Positions 16,611-24,700 of a DNA stretch of 64,000 bases are shown one piece after another (positions within the stretch are counted from its first letter, which is position 1; every line of letters begins with the position of its first letter). The stretch comes from Perlucidibaca wandonensis (GTDB lineage Bacteria > Pseudomonadota > Gammaproteobacteria > Pseudomonadales > Moraxellaceae), in contig NZ_JBHTIT010000001.1 in NCBI RefSeq assembly GCF_042677145.1, positions 1,984,001 to 2,048,000 of the forward strand, written 5' to 3'. Under the pieces are notes generated by a model, which did no database searches, was not told the DNA's origin, and saw only the letters and a program-made list of their open reading frames with translations. Both the position numbers and the translations under genes were made by a program.

Positions 16611-17663
16611 TTACATCGTCTCAGTCAGCATTTGACGCTGCTTATGCAGTGTCATTACCGACATCTGCAACAGCTCAGCGGCCTTCGATTCACTGAGAAT
16701 CCCCTCAGCCAGTGCACGATAGACTAACTGCTCAAACAGCTGCGTCTGCTCCTGTGGATAAGGATTACTTGGCTCTTGCTTGCGCCAGCCGTTTTTTGAA
16801 AACTGGATGAATATTTGGCGTTTCTTCTCTTCGGTGATCACACCAAGATCGGCACTACGATACAAACAAGCAGCCATGCTTAAGCCGTACTCATGCTTCA
16901 AAAAATAAAGCTCTTTCGGATCTATATTTGACCGGCGCTCACCTAAGTGCTGATAAAGACCAATATCAGGCAATAAAAACGCAGAAGCAAAGCGATTGGA
17001 GGCCATCTCTTCGTTAACAGACTCATCTAACAAGTCATGTAAGACAAGATGCCCAAGCTCGTGTGCCAAGGTAAATCGCTGACGACAACCAGGCCAATGG
17101 GAAGACACTACTACAATAGGCTGCCCTGAAATTTTAGCTTGTAAACCATCAAATTTATCGGCTTGGGGTACGTTACTGACGATAACCAAAATACCCTTAG
17201 ACTCGAGTAAATCAATCAAATCAGGAAGCGGATTCATGCCTAGCTGCCAGTCATTGCGGACTTTAGCGGCAACCAACTCAATCTCTTCTAATGTATTCAC
17301 CACGGGCACATCAGGACGATAGTCAAACCCAGCAATAGGGAAGTTTGGCCACAAATTTTTTAGCGCTAACCAACGCTCTGCTTGGTCAACCACATCAGAT
17401 TCAATTTTTTTCAACAGCTTAGCTGAAGCTGAGGCTTTCTTACGATACTCCACCTCCCCCAATATGACTTGTGCTGGGCGAAAGAAGTACTCCGTACGAA
17501 CTGACAAAGCCGTCGCCAATTTAAGTAATACACCTGACGAAGGCATGCTTTGGTCGTGCTCATATTTTTTAACCATGTTGGCACTAATACCAACCTGATC
17601 ACCTAAGGCCTGCATAGACAGGCCAGCAGCAGCGCGTGCTCGCTTTATCCGCTCTCCAATCAT
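16611..17663 (-). CDS. Xre HTH / ImmA-IrrE metallopeptidase-domain regulator, putative antitoxin
   Basis: 350 residues. Residues 1-62 are an Xre-type helix-turn-helix (MQALGDQVGISANMVKKYE). Residues about 150-260 are an M78/ImmA-IrrE domain with the zinc motif LAHELGHLVLH. A C-terminal helical segment (SESKAAELLQMSVMTLHKQR) follows. Related proteins act as stress- or damage-sensing repressors or as antitoxins. GGAGG lies 5-6 bases before ATG 17663. An inverted repeat suited to autorepression lies just upstream. It is immediately followed by the PIN gene. Confidence 0.88.
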   Translation of the reverse strand: MIGERIKRARAAAGLSMQALGDQVGISANMVKKYEHDQSMPSSGVLLKLATALSVRTEYFFRPAQVILGEVEYRKKASASAKLLKKIESDVVDQAERWLALKNLWPNFPIAGFDYRPDVPVVNTLEEIELVAAKVRNDWQLGMNPLPDLIDLLESKGILVIVSNVPQADKFDGLQAKISGQPIVVVSSHWPGCRQRFTLAHELGHLVLHDLLDESVNEEMASNRFASAFLLPDIGLYQHLGERRSNIDPKELYFLKHEYGLSMAACLYRSADLGVITEEKKRQIFIQFSKNGWRKQEPSNPYPQEQTQLFEQLVYRALAEGILSESKAAELLQMSVMTLHKQRQMLTETM

Positions 17664-17672
17664 GCCGGCCTC

Positions 17673-17712
17673 CGGTTTATAAAAATAAAAATTACTTTAT
17701 AAATATAAACCG
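17673..17712 (-). promoter_or_regulatory. inverted repeat, likely Xre operator
   Basis: CGGTTTATA (17673-17681) and TATAAACCG (17704-17712) form perfect 9-base arms about 22 bases apart, inside a very AT-rich stretch, 10 bases before the regulator start. The placement is right for autorepression of the Xre-ImmA/PIN pair. Confidence 0.6.
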
Positions 17713-17814
17713 ACATGGCCATTTTGTCGACTGGCCTCATGGCGTGATGACTTACATATTGCCGAGTCAAAGAGGCACTGTATATTTTACAAACTCCGCT
17801 CACTAGCACGCGAC

Positions 17815-17973
17815 CTAGGCAAGTGCCGCTGTGTAGAACTGCTCGATGACATCAAAGTCTGCCGCCGCCTCCAGCTTCGCTAGGGTTGTTATCTTAATCG
17901 TGCTGCGAAACAGACCATTTGCTTGATAAGCCTTGTGAGATGCAAGCGTTAGCGGGGCTAACGTAACAATCAT
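17815..17973 (-). CDS. small ORF, hypothetical or gene remnant
   Basis: A 52-codon frame from ATG 17973 to TAG 17815, with coding-like codon use (for example KITTLAKLEAAADFDVIEQF). It has no clear ribosome site and no relative I recognise. An in-frame stop lies a few codons upstream of the ATG, so it cannot extend far. It could be a real small gene or the eroded end of a gene broken when the defence segment was inserted. Confidence 0.3.
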   Translation of the reverse strand: MIVTLAPLTLASHKAYQANGLFRSTIKITTLAKLEAAADFDVIEQFYTAALA

Positions 17974-18014
17974 GCTGCGCCAAAGCGAACATACCTCTAC
18001 CCTTTACACACTTT

Positions 18015-18029
18015 CTTATTATCAATAAG
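18015..18029. promoter_or_regulatory. inverted repeat upstream of methyltransferase (distal)
   Basis: CTTATT (18015-18020) and AATAAG (18024-18029), perfect 6-base arms with a 3-base spacer. It is the outermost of three short palindromes before the methyltransferase start. Confidence 0.4.
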
Positions 18030-18048
18030 TTTGCATGCCAAATAACGG

Positions 18049-18096
18049 TTGATTTAGACACTCATTGAGTGCATTATTCCGTAAACTAAATTAGTT
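18049..18096 (+). promoter_or_regulatory. promoter with two 13-bp palindromes, likely methyltransferase autorepression site
   Basis: A -35-like TTGATT (18049-18054) and a -10-like CATTAT (18072-18077) are separated by 17 bases. Inside the spacer lies the perfect palindrome CACTCATTGAGTG (18059-18071). A second, AACTAAATTAGTT (18084-18096), covers the expected transcription start and ends 5 bases before the ATG at 18102. Both have 6+1+6 symmetry and their centres are 25 bases apart. The encoded methyltransferase carries an N-terminal HTH that could bind them. Confidence 0.55.
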
Positions 18097-18101
18097 ACTC
18101 T

Positions 18102-19358
18102 ATGCATAATTTTGAAATAAAAAAGCTACGTGAGGAGCTGGGACTTACCCAGCTTCAGGCTGCCTCACTAATACATTCTAGTGTGCGTGCTTGGCAGCAA
18201 TGGGAGTCGGGTGAAAGGCACATGCATCAAGCTTTCTGGGAGCTTTTCATCATTAAAACGAAACATACTGAACGAGAGAACGGAAATATGTCGTCTACCA
18301 TCCCTACTATCACGCTCAGAGACTTGAAAAAAGCTCACTACGGACTTGCAGTGTCAACTCATAGTATTGAGCAGGTAAATGCAGGCAGCTCTCAGTTAAA
18401 ATTCATTGATTTGTTTGCGGGAGTTGGGGGGATCAGACTAGCTTTTGAGAAGGCTGGTGCTGCTTGTGTTTTCTCATCGGAAATAGATATCCATGCCCAG
18501 CTTACTTATTACACTAATCATGGAGTAGTTCCTTACGGCGATATTTCAATGATTGATGCAGATGCCATACCCCTGCATGACATCTTGTGCGCAGGCTTTC
18601 CCTGCCAACCATTCAGCCATATTGGTAAGCGCGAAGGCTTCAAGCACCCAACCCAAGGGACTATGTTCCATGAGATTGTTAGAATAGCCGAAAGAAAGCG
18701 GCCGAAAGTCTTATTCTTAGAAAATGTACCAGGAATTTTGAATCACGATAATGGCAACACCTTAAAGGTAGTGCTCGACACGCTCACTGATCTTGGTTAC
18801 AAATGTAACCACACAATCCTCAATGCTAGTGATTTTGGCGTACCTCAAAATCGTAAACGATTTTATCTCGTTGCATTTCAAGGTAACGATTTTAACTTTT
18901 CTTTCCCTAAGCCACCAATGAAAAAATCTGACATCGGTAATTTTTTAGAGAAAGGCGCAGAGGGTTATTCAGTTTCTGAGCACTTACAAAAAAGCTATTT
19001 ATTCAAAAAAGATGATGGGCGGCCAATTATTATCGATCGAAATACTAAAGGCCCTATAAAAACCTTAGTCTCTAGCTACCACAAAATTCAGCGCTTAACA
19101 GGTACTTTTGTCAAAGATGGCGAGACAGGGGTCCGCCTTCTAACAGAGAGCGAATGTAAAAAAGTTATGGGGTTCCCTAGTGACTTTAAATTTCCTGTAT
19201 CTCGCACTCAAATGTATAGGCAAATGGGTAACTCTGTCGTTATTACAGTAATCGATGCTATAGCAAAAAACATATATGAGGCCATTTCTCAGAATAAAGG
19301 CGCAGTCGATAAAAAGCCAGAGTCTGCGCAGGCGGTTAGTCTCGACTTAACGATATAG
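18102..19358 (+). CDS. DNA (cytosine-5) methyltransferase, M.MspI-like (predicted CCGG)
   Basis: 418 residues. Residues 5-50 form an HTH (LGLTQLQAASLIHSS, WQQWESGERHMH) as in M.MspI and M.EcoRII, which repress their own genes. The catalytic part has motif I FIDLFAGVGG, motif IV GFPCQPFSHIG with Cys168, motif VI ENVPGIL, motif VIII PQNRKRFYLVAF and motif X MYRQMGNSV. The target-recognition region (SEHLQKSYLFKKDDG, HKIQRLTGTFVKDGETG) is strongly M.MspI-like from memory, so CCGG methylation is predicted. There is no clear ribosome site at ATG 18102, but the HTH homology supports that start. It converges on the endonuclease gene with a 23-base overlap. Confidence 0.93.
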   Translation: MHNFEIKKLREELGLTQLQAASLIHSSVRAWQQWESGERHMHQAFWELFIIKTKHTERENGNMSSTIPTITLRDLKKAHYGLAVSTHSIEQVNAGSSQLKFIDLFAGVGGIRLAFEKAGAACVFSSEIDIHAQLTYYTNHGVVPYGDISMIDADAIPLHDILCAGFPCQPFSHIGKREGFKHPTQGTMFHEIVRIAERKRPKVLFLENVPGILNHDNGNTLKVVLDTLTDLGYKCNHTILNASDFGVPQNRKRFYLVAFQGNDFNFSFPKPPMKKSDIGNFLEKGAEGYSVSEHLQKSYLFKKDDGRPIIIDRNTKGPIKTLVSSYHKIQRLTGTFVKDGETGVRLLTESECKKVMGFPSDFKFPVSRTQMYRQMGNSVVITVIDAIAKNIYEAISQNKGAVDKKPESAQAVSLDLTI

Positions 19359-20658
19359 GCATTTTGAGCTGAATTCTTTTACCTCGACGCTTTGATGGGT
19401 ATGTCCATGAAAATGGAGCCCCTCGCGCACTGCCTATAGCCTCTTTTAACTCACTCATGTATGCATTTGTTGATTGCATTTTACAAATACCAGATACTGC
19501 GTTTCTAGTTAAAATGAAGTTGGCAATTTGATTATGATCTTCAATAAGATGATCGGAATCATGCTTTCCCGTGATAGCCCACTCGATCAGCTTCTCCATA
19601 TAAGTGTTCAGTACGGCATCCGTATCTATAGGTATCATTTTATCTATTAATAGACTTTCATAAGTGCCCCAAGAGCCTGCCTCCTGGAAAGTTTCAACTA
19701 CCTCATTAAAGCTATCATCATTAGGAGCTATTACTCTCGTAAAATCTTTAGCTTGGTAATCATGACAACTGACTCGTGAGGACTTTGTATTTTTAACACT
19801 AATATTAATTGGGCAGCCGACTTTAGATGATGTGAAAACCTTCAAATGAATATCTGTTTTTGGGCTACCACCATTCTGAAGCTTAGTGATTGTGTCTGTG
19901 GCTTCTAAAGCCTTTATCTGAAGCCTGTCTATTTTCAAGTCGTATATAATTGAATCTAAAATAACATCGTACTCAAGACACAATTTTTGATTATTTTTAT
20001 AGGCGGTGAGATTTTCTAGGCTATTTAACTGCTCAACTAAAAAGCTCTCAAACTTGTTTCCAATCTTACCATAATAGCTACCCGACTCCTCCTTTACCTG
20101 ACATAACTGATCCGAAAAAGAATGCGCGTATCCTTCTATTGAATATAATTTTTCGCTTAATAAATCCTCAAGCTCCGCAGTGCGACTTTCAACTTCCGAA
20201 CAATAGTTATAAAAAAATTCGTATAGCTCTGAAAATGTTAGCCAATGTGTTGCAGGTGAGAAAAAGTGGCCATTTTGCATCTTAGTTCGCGTATTTACAA
20301 ACTGACTATTTTCTTCTTCTCCATCAGGAAACAAGAGTATTGACGCAACAATATTTCCTGAAAACGCAGAGTATTGTTGTATGCCAAGAAAATCATAAAA
20401 TGGAATTTTTACTCGGTCTGAACGAAAAGAGTTACTGGCGCGAATTAATATAAACTTTCTATCTACAGTCTCAACTATAAAGTCACACTTGAACTGCTTA
20501 TCATATTTATAGTTTTTATGTGCGTGGCTTACATCCTTATCAAACCCCACTATCAGCTCATCGCTAAGTAGCGCCTCTAAGAGCTGAAGCACCTTATGCT
20601 TCACCTCCTGTCCACTCCTAACCTTTTCAGCATTACTGATTATTTGAGCACTACTCAT
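19336..20658 (-). CDS. MspI-family type II restriction endonuclease with extra N-terminal domain
   Basis: 440 residues, against about 260 for MspI. The C-terminal half (about 190-440) matches MspI: GGSPKTD with Asp269, PINISVKNTKSS with Asn285 and Lys289 in place of the catalytic NxK, and FSWTYPSKRRGKRIQLK at the end. It should cut unmethylated CCGG. Residues 1-180 are an additional domain containing KCDFIVE, KFILIRASNSFRSDR and SILLFPDGEE, which I cannot assign. A coiled-coil-like link (VESRTAELEDLLSEKL) joins them. The gene is AT-rich and its 3' end overlaps the methyltransferase end by 23 bases. Confidence 0.85.
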   Translation of the reverse strand: MSSAQIISNAEKVRSGQEVKHKVLQLLEALLSDELIVGFDKDVSHAHKNYKYDKQFKCDFIVETVDRKFILIRASNSFRSDRVKIPFYDFLGIQQYSAFSGNIVASILLFPDGEEENSQFVNTRTKMQNGHFFSPATHWLTFSELYEFFYNYCSEVESRTAELEDLLSEKLYSIEGYAHSFSDQLCQVKEESGSYYGKIGNKFESFLVEQLNSLENLTAYKNNQKLCLEYDVILDSIIYDLKIDRLQIKALEATDTITKLQNGGSPKTDIHLKVFTSSKVGCPINISVKNTKSSRVSCHDYQAKDFTRVIAPNDDSFNEVVETFQEAGSWGTYESLLIDKMIPIDTDAVLNTYMEKLIEWAITGKHDSDHLIEDHNQIANFILTRNAVSGICKMQSTNAYMSELKEAIGSARGAPFSWTYPSKRRGKRIQLKMPISLSRD

Positions 20659-20766
20659 GTTGAAATCTCTATATTAGATCGACAGAAGCTCTATAAAGGC
20701 CTACGGCTAACGCCCAAATACACTGCGCGCCATAGGCCTCTTAACTAGTTGCTTATTCGCTAAACC

Positions 20767-22038
20767 CTAGGCCTTATCCAGCGCCTGAGTTAGATCAGCC
20801 AAGATGTCATCGATATGCTCGATGCCAATCGACAAGCGCACCAAGTCTTCGCTAGCGCCGGCCTTGGCCAACTCTTCAGCGTTCAACTGGCGGTGAGTGG
20901 TCGATGCAGGATGGCAGGCCAAGGATTTTGCATCGCCGATATTCACTAGGCGCAAAATCATCTGCAAGGCATCGATAAAGCGGGCGCCTGCTTCAACGCC
21001 GCCTTTAATGCCGAAGCTGACAATGCCGGAGCCTTTGCCATTGGTGATTTTCTTCGCCGTGGCGTTATAAGGACTGTTTGGCAGAGTGGCGTAATTCACC
21101 CAGCTCACTTTCTCGTGCTTGCTTAAGAAGTCCGCGACTTTCTCGGCATTTTCGCAATGGCGCTCCATGCGTAAGCCCAATGTTTCCAAGCCCTGCAGCA
21201 GCAAAAATGTGCTGTGTGGCGCTAGTGCAGCGCCAGTATTGCGCAATGGCACTACGCGGCAGCGAGCAATATAGGCTGCGGCACCAATATCACGGGTATA
21301 GACCACGCCGTGATAGGAGGGGTCTGGCTCATTGAGTAACGGGAAGCGCTTGGCATTGGCCTTCCAGTCAAACTTGCCAGAGTCAACGATCATGCCGCCG
21401 AGCGTGGTGCCGTGGCCGCCGATGTATTTGGTGAGCGCATGCACAACAATCGCTGCGCCATGTTCAAAAGGTCGGCATAAATATGGTGTGGCAACGGTGT
21501 TATCGACAATTAAAGGAATACCGTGCTTGTTGCCGATCTCAGCTAATTTAGCAATATCGACGACGTTACCGGCAGGGTTGCCGATAGATTCGCAGAAGAT
21601 CGCACGCGTTTTGTCGTCAATTGCCGCCTCAAACGCCTCGTAGTCATCATGCGAAATCATGCGCACTTCAATGCCCTGACGCGGGAAGGTATGCGCAAAT
21701 AAGTTGTAAGTACCGCCATAGACTTGGCTAGTGCTTAAAATATTGTCGCCAACGCTGGCAATACACTGAATGGCATAGGTAATTGCCGACATGCCCGATG
21801 CAACCGCCAGCGCGCCAACACCGCCCTCCATGGCCGCCACGCGCTCTTCTAAAACGGCGTTGGTCGGATTGGTGATGCGCGAGTAAATATTGCCGGCGAC
21901 TTTCAGGTCAAATAAGTCAGCGCCGTGCTGGGTGTTATCAAAGGTATAGGACGTGGTTTGATAAATTGGTACAGCCGCAGACTTTGTAGTTGGTTCTGAT
22001 TTATATCCGTGGTGTAAGGCCAGTGATTCCAGTTTCAT
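20767..22038 (-). CDS. metY: O-acetylhomoserine sulfhydrylase / aminocarboxypropyltransferase
   Basis: 423 residues from ATG 22038, which has GGGGGAG 5 bases upstream; longer frames upstream lack homology. A PLP-dependent Cys/Met-metabolism enzyme that makes homocysteine from O-acetylhomoserine and sulfide. Seen: LHHGYKSEPTTKSAAVPIYQ, YSRITNPTNAVLEERVA, ESIGNPAGNVVDI and the PLP-lysine segment ALTKYIGGHGTTLGG. Length fits MetY rather than MetB/MetC. The leader to the next upstream gene is only about 118 bases; I found no SAM riboswitch. Confidence 0.94.
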   Translation of the reverse strand: MKLESLALHHGYKSEPTTKSAAVPIYQTTSYTFDNTQHGADLFDLKVAGNIYSRITNPTNAVLEERVAAMEGGVGALAVASGMSAITYAIQCIASVGDNILSTSQVYGGTYNLFAHTFPRQGIEVRMISHDDYEAFEAAIDDKTRAIFCESIGNPAGNVVDIAKLAEIGNKHGIPLIVDNTVATPYLCRPFEHGAAIVVHALTKYIGGHGTTLGGMIVDSGKFDWKANAKRFPLLNEPDPSYHGVVYTRDIGAAAYIARCRVVPLRNTGAALAPHSTFLLLQGLETLGLRMERHCENAEKVADFLSKHEKVSWVNYATLPNSPYNATAKKITNGKGSGIVSFGIKGGVEAGARFIDALQMILRLVNIGDAKSLACHPASTTHRQLNAEELAKAGASEDLVRLSIGIEHIDDILADLTQALDKA

Positions 22039-22156
22039 AAACTCCCCCTGTATTAGACAGCTAATAGGGCATTGTGCCGAACTTCCATAGCCTTTGGTAT
22101 GGCGGTTTTGGCATATGCTTATAACTAAGCCTGCTTCAATAAAATACCGATTGGAG

Positions 22157-22669
22157 CTAATCCGCCGTGGGTACTCGGCGCACTTCACTTACGTCGTAGC
22201 CCTCAGCTTTAGCCATCCCCAATAATCTCGCGTAATCGTCGTCACTCATCGTGGGTTTGCGCGACATGATCCACACCAAGTCACGGGCACTGCGGCCAAT
22301 GATGGTTTCGCTATAGTCCGAGTCAACATAGACGATGCGATATTCGGCCTTAATGGGCCAGAGAAACTGCATACCCCAAACACCGCCACCACTATCGAGA
22401 TCAATATATCCCGTGGGTGTGTATGTCTTTAGCGGCCCACTGGGGCCGCCATCGTTAAACTGGAATGTAGTTCGGACAATATTAGGTGCCTCAAACTGAT
22501 AGGTTTCAGTTTGCTTATAGGCCTCGCCATCGATCAGAAATGGGATATGGCCATGCACATGCCATGCGCCCATAAAGCGCGGGATATCTACGTTTGCTTC
22601 GGTGCGAATAGGCGGATGGCTAGTACAAGCTGCCATCACAGAAACGAGCAACAGCAGTAGCCAACGCAT
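22157..22669 (-). CDS. blc: lipocalin family lipoprotein (Blc-like)
   Basis: 170 residues. A short hydrophobic signal ends in the lipobox VMAAC, so it is a lipoprotein, probably in the outer membrane. The lipocalin motif region is IPRFMGAWHVHGHIP; QFLWPIKAEYRIVYVD, SETIIGRSARDLVWIMSRKP and the final YDVSEVRRVP follow Blc. Blc-type proteins bind lysophospholipids or fatty acids. GAGGTT lies just before ATG 22669. It is 19 bases downstream of the DUF445 gene. Confidence 0.9.
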   Translation of the reverse strand: MRWLLLLLVSVMAACTSHPPIRTEANVDIPRFMGAWHVHGHIPFLIDGEAYKQTETYQFEAPNIVRTTFQFNDGGPSGPLKTYTPTGYIDLDSGGGVWGMQFLWPIKAEYRIVYVDSDYSETIIGRSARDLVWIMSRKPTMSDDDYARLLGMAKAEGYDVSEVRRVPTAD

Positions 22670-22687
22670 ACGAACCTCTATCGTTTT

Positions 22688-23908
22688 TTACAACATAAAG
22701 TGAATTTGCATCTCGCCGACCATAAAGCCGAGCACTGCACCGACTAAAATCAGAATCCATTCCTCTTCTTTAAAGGCTGGCCGCAACATACCCTCAAACT
22801 CCACAGGTGTGAGCTGACGCATGCGTGTAATCAAGGTATTGCGCACATCCATAGCATCTTCGGCGTAGGCCTCCATATGCTTCATGGTCTCGGGCAAGCG
22901 CTCTAAAATACGCTCGGCTACTGTCACTTTCATGGCAATGTACTTTTCTGTGCCCACGGCATAGAGCACTAGTGGCCGAGCTAGGCCTGCTTGCTCATCG
23001 ATAACGCGGCGCACATGCTTTTGCAGCAGAGTGATTACTCGGTCGGAACGTGGGCCGCTAAACAGCTCCTCCATCATCACGCCCGGTGTCAGCATTTGCT
23101 TTGAAATCAGCGCGGCATAGTCGCCCGCCACTTCATGCTGGCGCTTTAAAAATAGGCCATGCAAGGTGAAACCGAAAATCTTCTTCGGGTGCAAAGGACG
23201 GAACAACATTTGCAGCGCCAACCAGTCACTAAAGAAACCAACAAAGCCGCCAAAGGCTGGCAACATCCATGGTTGGCGGAATACTAGCCAGCACACCATT
23301 TGCACAATGCCAATAATGAAGCCAAAGACAAAGCCGGCTTTACAGAAAAACTTCAGCTCTTCTTTGCCTACGCTTTGAAACACTTCGTTGAGTAGCGCTT
23401 TGTCTTTTTGCAGATTGCTGATGACCATGTGGCGTATGTCGAAGTAGCGCGACACGTCGTGCTGCACTTCGCTCATGATCGTTTGCACGATTTTCGGCGC
23501 CTCACCCTTCACACGCTTGATAATGGAGTTGCGCATGAACATCGGCATGCCTTCCCACAACCCAGGCTGATACTGGTGCATAACTTCGCGCACAATATCT
23601 TCTGAGGCCTCCATCATTGGCACTTCGATTTCTCGCGCAATGCGTTTCGGGTCGAGGCGTGCGAAGATTTCCTCTGGCTTGATCAAACGCTCAGTCATCA
23701 GATCAACGGCGATGGTCGCCATCTTTACCGACTTGCGGGGCACGATGCCCTGCCAACCAAAAAACGGCTTAATGCCCCAAAACTCGATGGGGTGAAACAT
23801 CATCTTGATCGCCACCACTTTGGTGACGTAGCCAATGATGCCGCTGATGAAAGGGATGGAAATATAAAGCCACATATCGGCTTTAAAGTCGGCGATCAGT
23901 GCGTCCAT
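22688..23908 (-). CDS. DUF445 family membrane protein
   Basis: 406 residues. There is a membrane helix near the start (LYISIPFISGIIGYVTKVVAIKMMF), a central pair (FFCKAGFVFGFIIGIVQMV and the GFVGFFSDWLALQMLFRPL region), and one at the C-terminus (WILILVGAVLGFMVG). The repeated NWLAxxMLFxP-like pattern, here KVVAIKMMFHP and DWLALQMLFRP, marks DUF445 (YjiN-like). Function is unknown. It is probably co-transcribed with the lipocalin gene below it. Confidence 0.88.
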   Translation of the reverse strand: MDALIADFKADMWLYISIPFISGIIGYVTKVVAIKMMFHPIEFWGIKPFFGWQGIVPRKSVKMATIAVDLMTERLIKPEEIFARLDPKRIAREIEVPMMEASEDIVREVMHQYQPGLWEGMPMFMRNSIIKRVKGEAPKIVQTIMSEVQHDVSRYFDIRHMVISNLQKDKALLNEVFQSVGKEELKFFCKAGFVFGFIIGIVQMVCWLVFRQPWMLPAFGGFVGFFSDWLALQMLFRPLHPKKIFGFTLHGLFLKRQHEVAGDYAALISKQMLTPGVMMEELFSGPRSDRVITLLQKHVRRVIDEQAGLARPLVLYAVGTEKYIAMKVTVAERILERLPETMKHMEAYAEDAMDVRNTLITRMRQLTPVEFEGMLRPAFKEEEWILILVGAVLGFMVGEMQIHFML

Positions 23909-23936
23909 AACAATCCGTTAATAGCGTTAGTTTTTC

Positions 23937-24593
23937 TTATGGTGTTGGCGGTTCGCGCAATGGCAGCGACAAGCGCGAGGGGTCGGCGGGAATGATGCCA
24001 TGATATGGCGCCATCAGGCGCGGCAAATCTGCAGCTAAATCACCTGTTGGATAGAACACTGGCAACATATGGAGTTCTTTGCGGCCAAAATCCAGAATAA
24101 ACGGCACAATGGGTACGCCGGCCTTTATCGCCATATGGTAGAAACCAGTTTTCCATGCAGGCGAGGCATGGCGTGTACCTTCAGGCGCAATACCGATATA
24201 CACACTTTCTTCTGAGGCAAAGCGAGCAGCAACTTGCTCCACTTGACCGCCACGCGAGCCAGCCCGATACACTGGCATAGCGCCTAGCCATCGAACAATA
24301 CCGCTCAAGGGGCCATTAAATAACTCGGCTTTGACCATCACGGTGATGCGCATTCGCAGCGCTAAAGTCGCGGCGGCCGCAACAAAGCCATCGCGATTTG
24401 ATGTGTGCGGCGCACCGATGAAAATGGCTTTAGGCACCATCATTGGCGTGCCGGTCACCTTCCATCCACTAAGGCGCAACCACAGCTCGCCGAAGCGCTG
24501 GCTAAGTGCGGTGCCGCGTCTTGGCACTTCGGGGCCAAGCATCTCAGCCGTAATGACGCTATTGCGCCTTGTTTCTACTATGGGTTCTGTCAT
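23937..24593 (-). CDS. 1-acyl-sn-glycerol-3-phosphate acyltransferase family protein
   Basis: 218 residues from ATG 24593; an upstream in-frame ATG at 24644 adds 17 residues without homology. PlsC-like blocks are present: AIFIGAPHTSNRDG (the HxxxxD catalytic motif), VRWLGAMPVYR (glycerol-phosphate binding) and YIGIAPEGTR. This short form resembles acyltransferases that transfer fatty acyl groups to lysophospholipids or similar acceptors at the inner membrane. It sits between DUF445 and the acyl-CoA dehydrogenase on the same strand, suggesting lipid-related function. Confidence 0.85.
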   Translation of the reverse strand: MTEPIVETRRNSVITAEMLGPEVPRRGTALSQRFGELWLRLSGWKVTGTPMMVPKAIFIGAPHTSNRDGFVAAAATLALRMRITVMVKAELFNGPLSGIVRWLGAMPVYRAGSRGGQVEQVAARFASEESVYIGIAPEGTRHASPAWKTGFYHMAIKAGVPIVPFILDFGRKELHMLPVFYPTGDLAADLPRLMAPYHGIIPADPSRLSLPLREPPTP

Positions 24594-24700
24594 GACGACT
24601 CGGCAGCTAAAGTTTGTGCTGTTATAGCGCAAAAAAGGGGTCACAGCGTAGCTGCAACCCCTTTCATTTACGCAACTAGCATAGGCGGTTAAGCCATCGC

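Larger units (their letters stand above)
17664..18101. other. 438-bp divergent region between the Xre-ImmA and methyltransferase genes
   Basis: This is the only gene gap above 300 bases. From left to right it holds the Xre operator-like repeat (17673-17712), a possible 52-codon reading frame on the minus strand (17815-17973), and a cluster of short perfect palindromes with promoter-like hexamers before the methyltransferase (18015-18096). Between 17713 and 17814 I see nothing I can name. Confidence 0.6.

Noticed and set aside
16128..20658. A mobile element carrying the defence genes.
   Set aside because: No transposase, integrase, terminal repeat or tRNA attachment site could be found around it.
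20697..20739. AGGCCTA...TAGGCCT repeat between the endonuclease gene and metY, as a possible cassette boundary or terminator.
   Set aside because: Arms are only 7 bases, the loop is about 29 bases and no matching repeat is seen on the other side of the segment.
22039..22156. SAM or other riboswitch before metY.
   Set aside because: The leader is only about 118 bases and I could not find the conserved stems of known SAM riboswitches.
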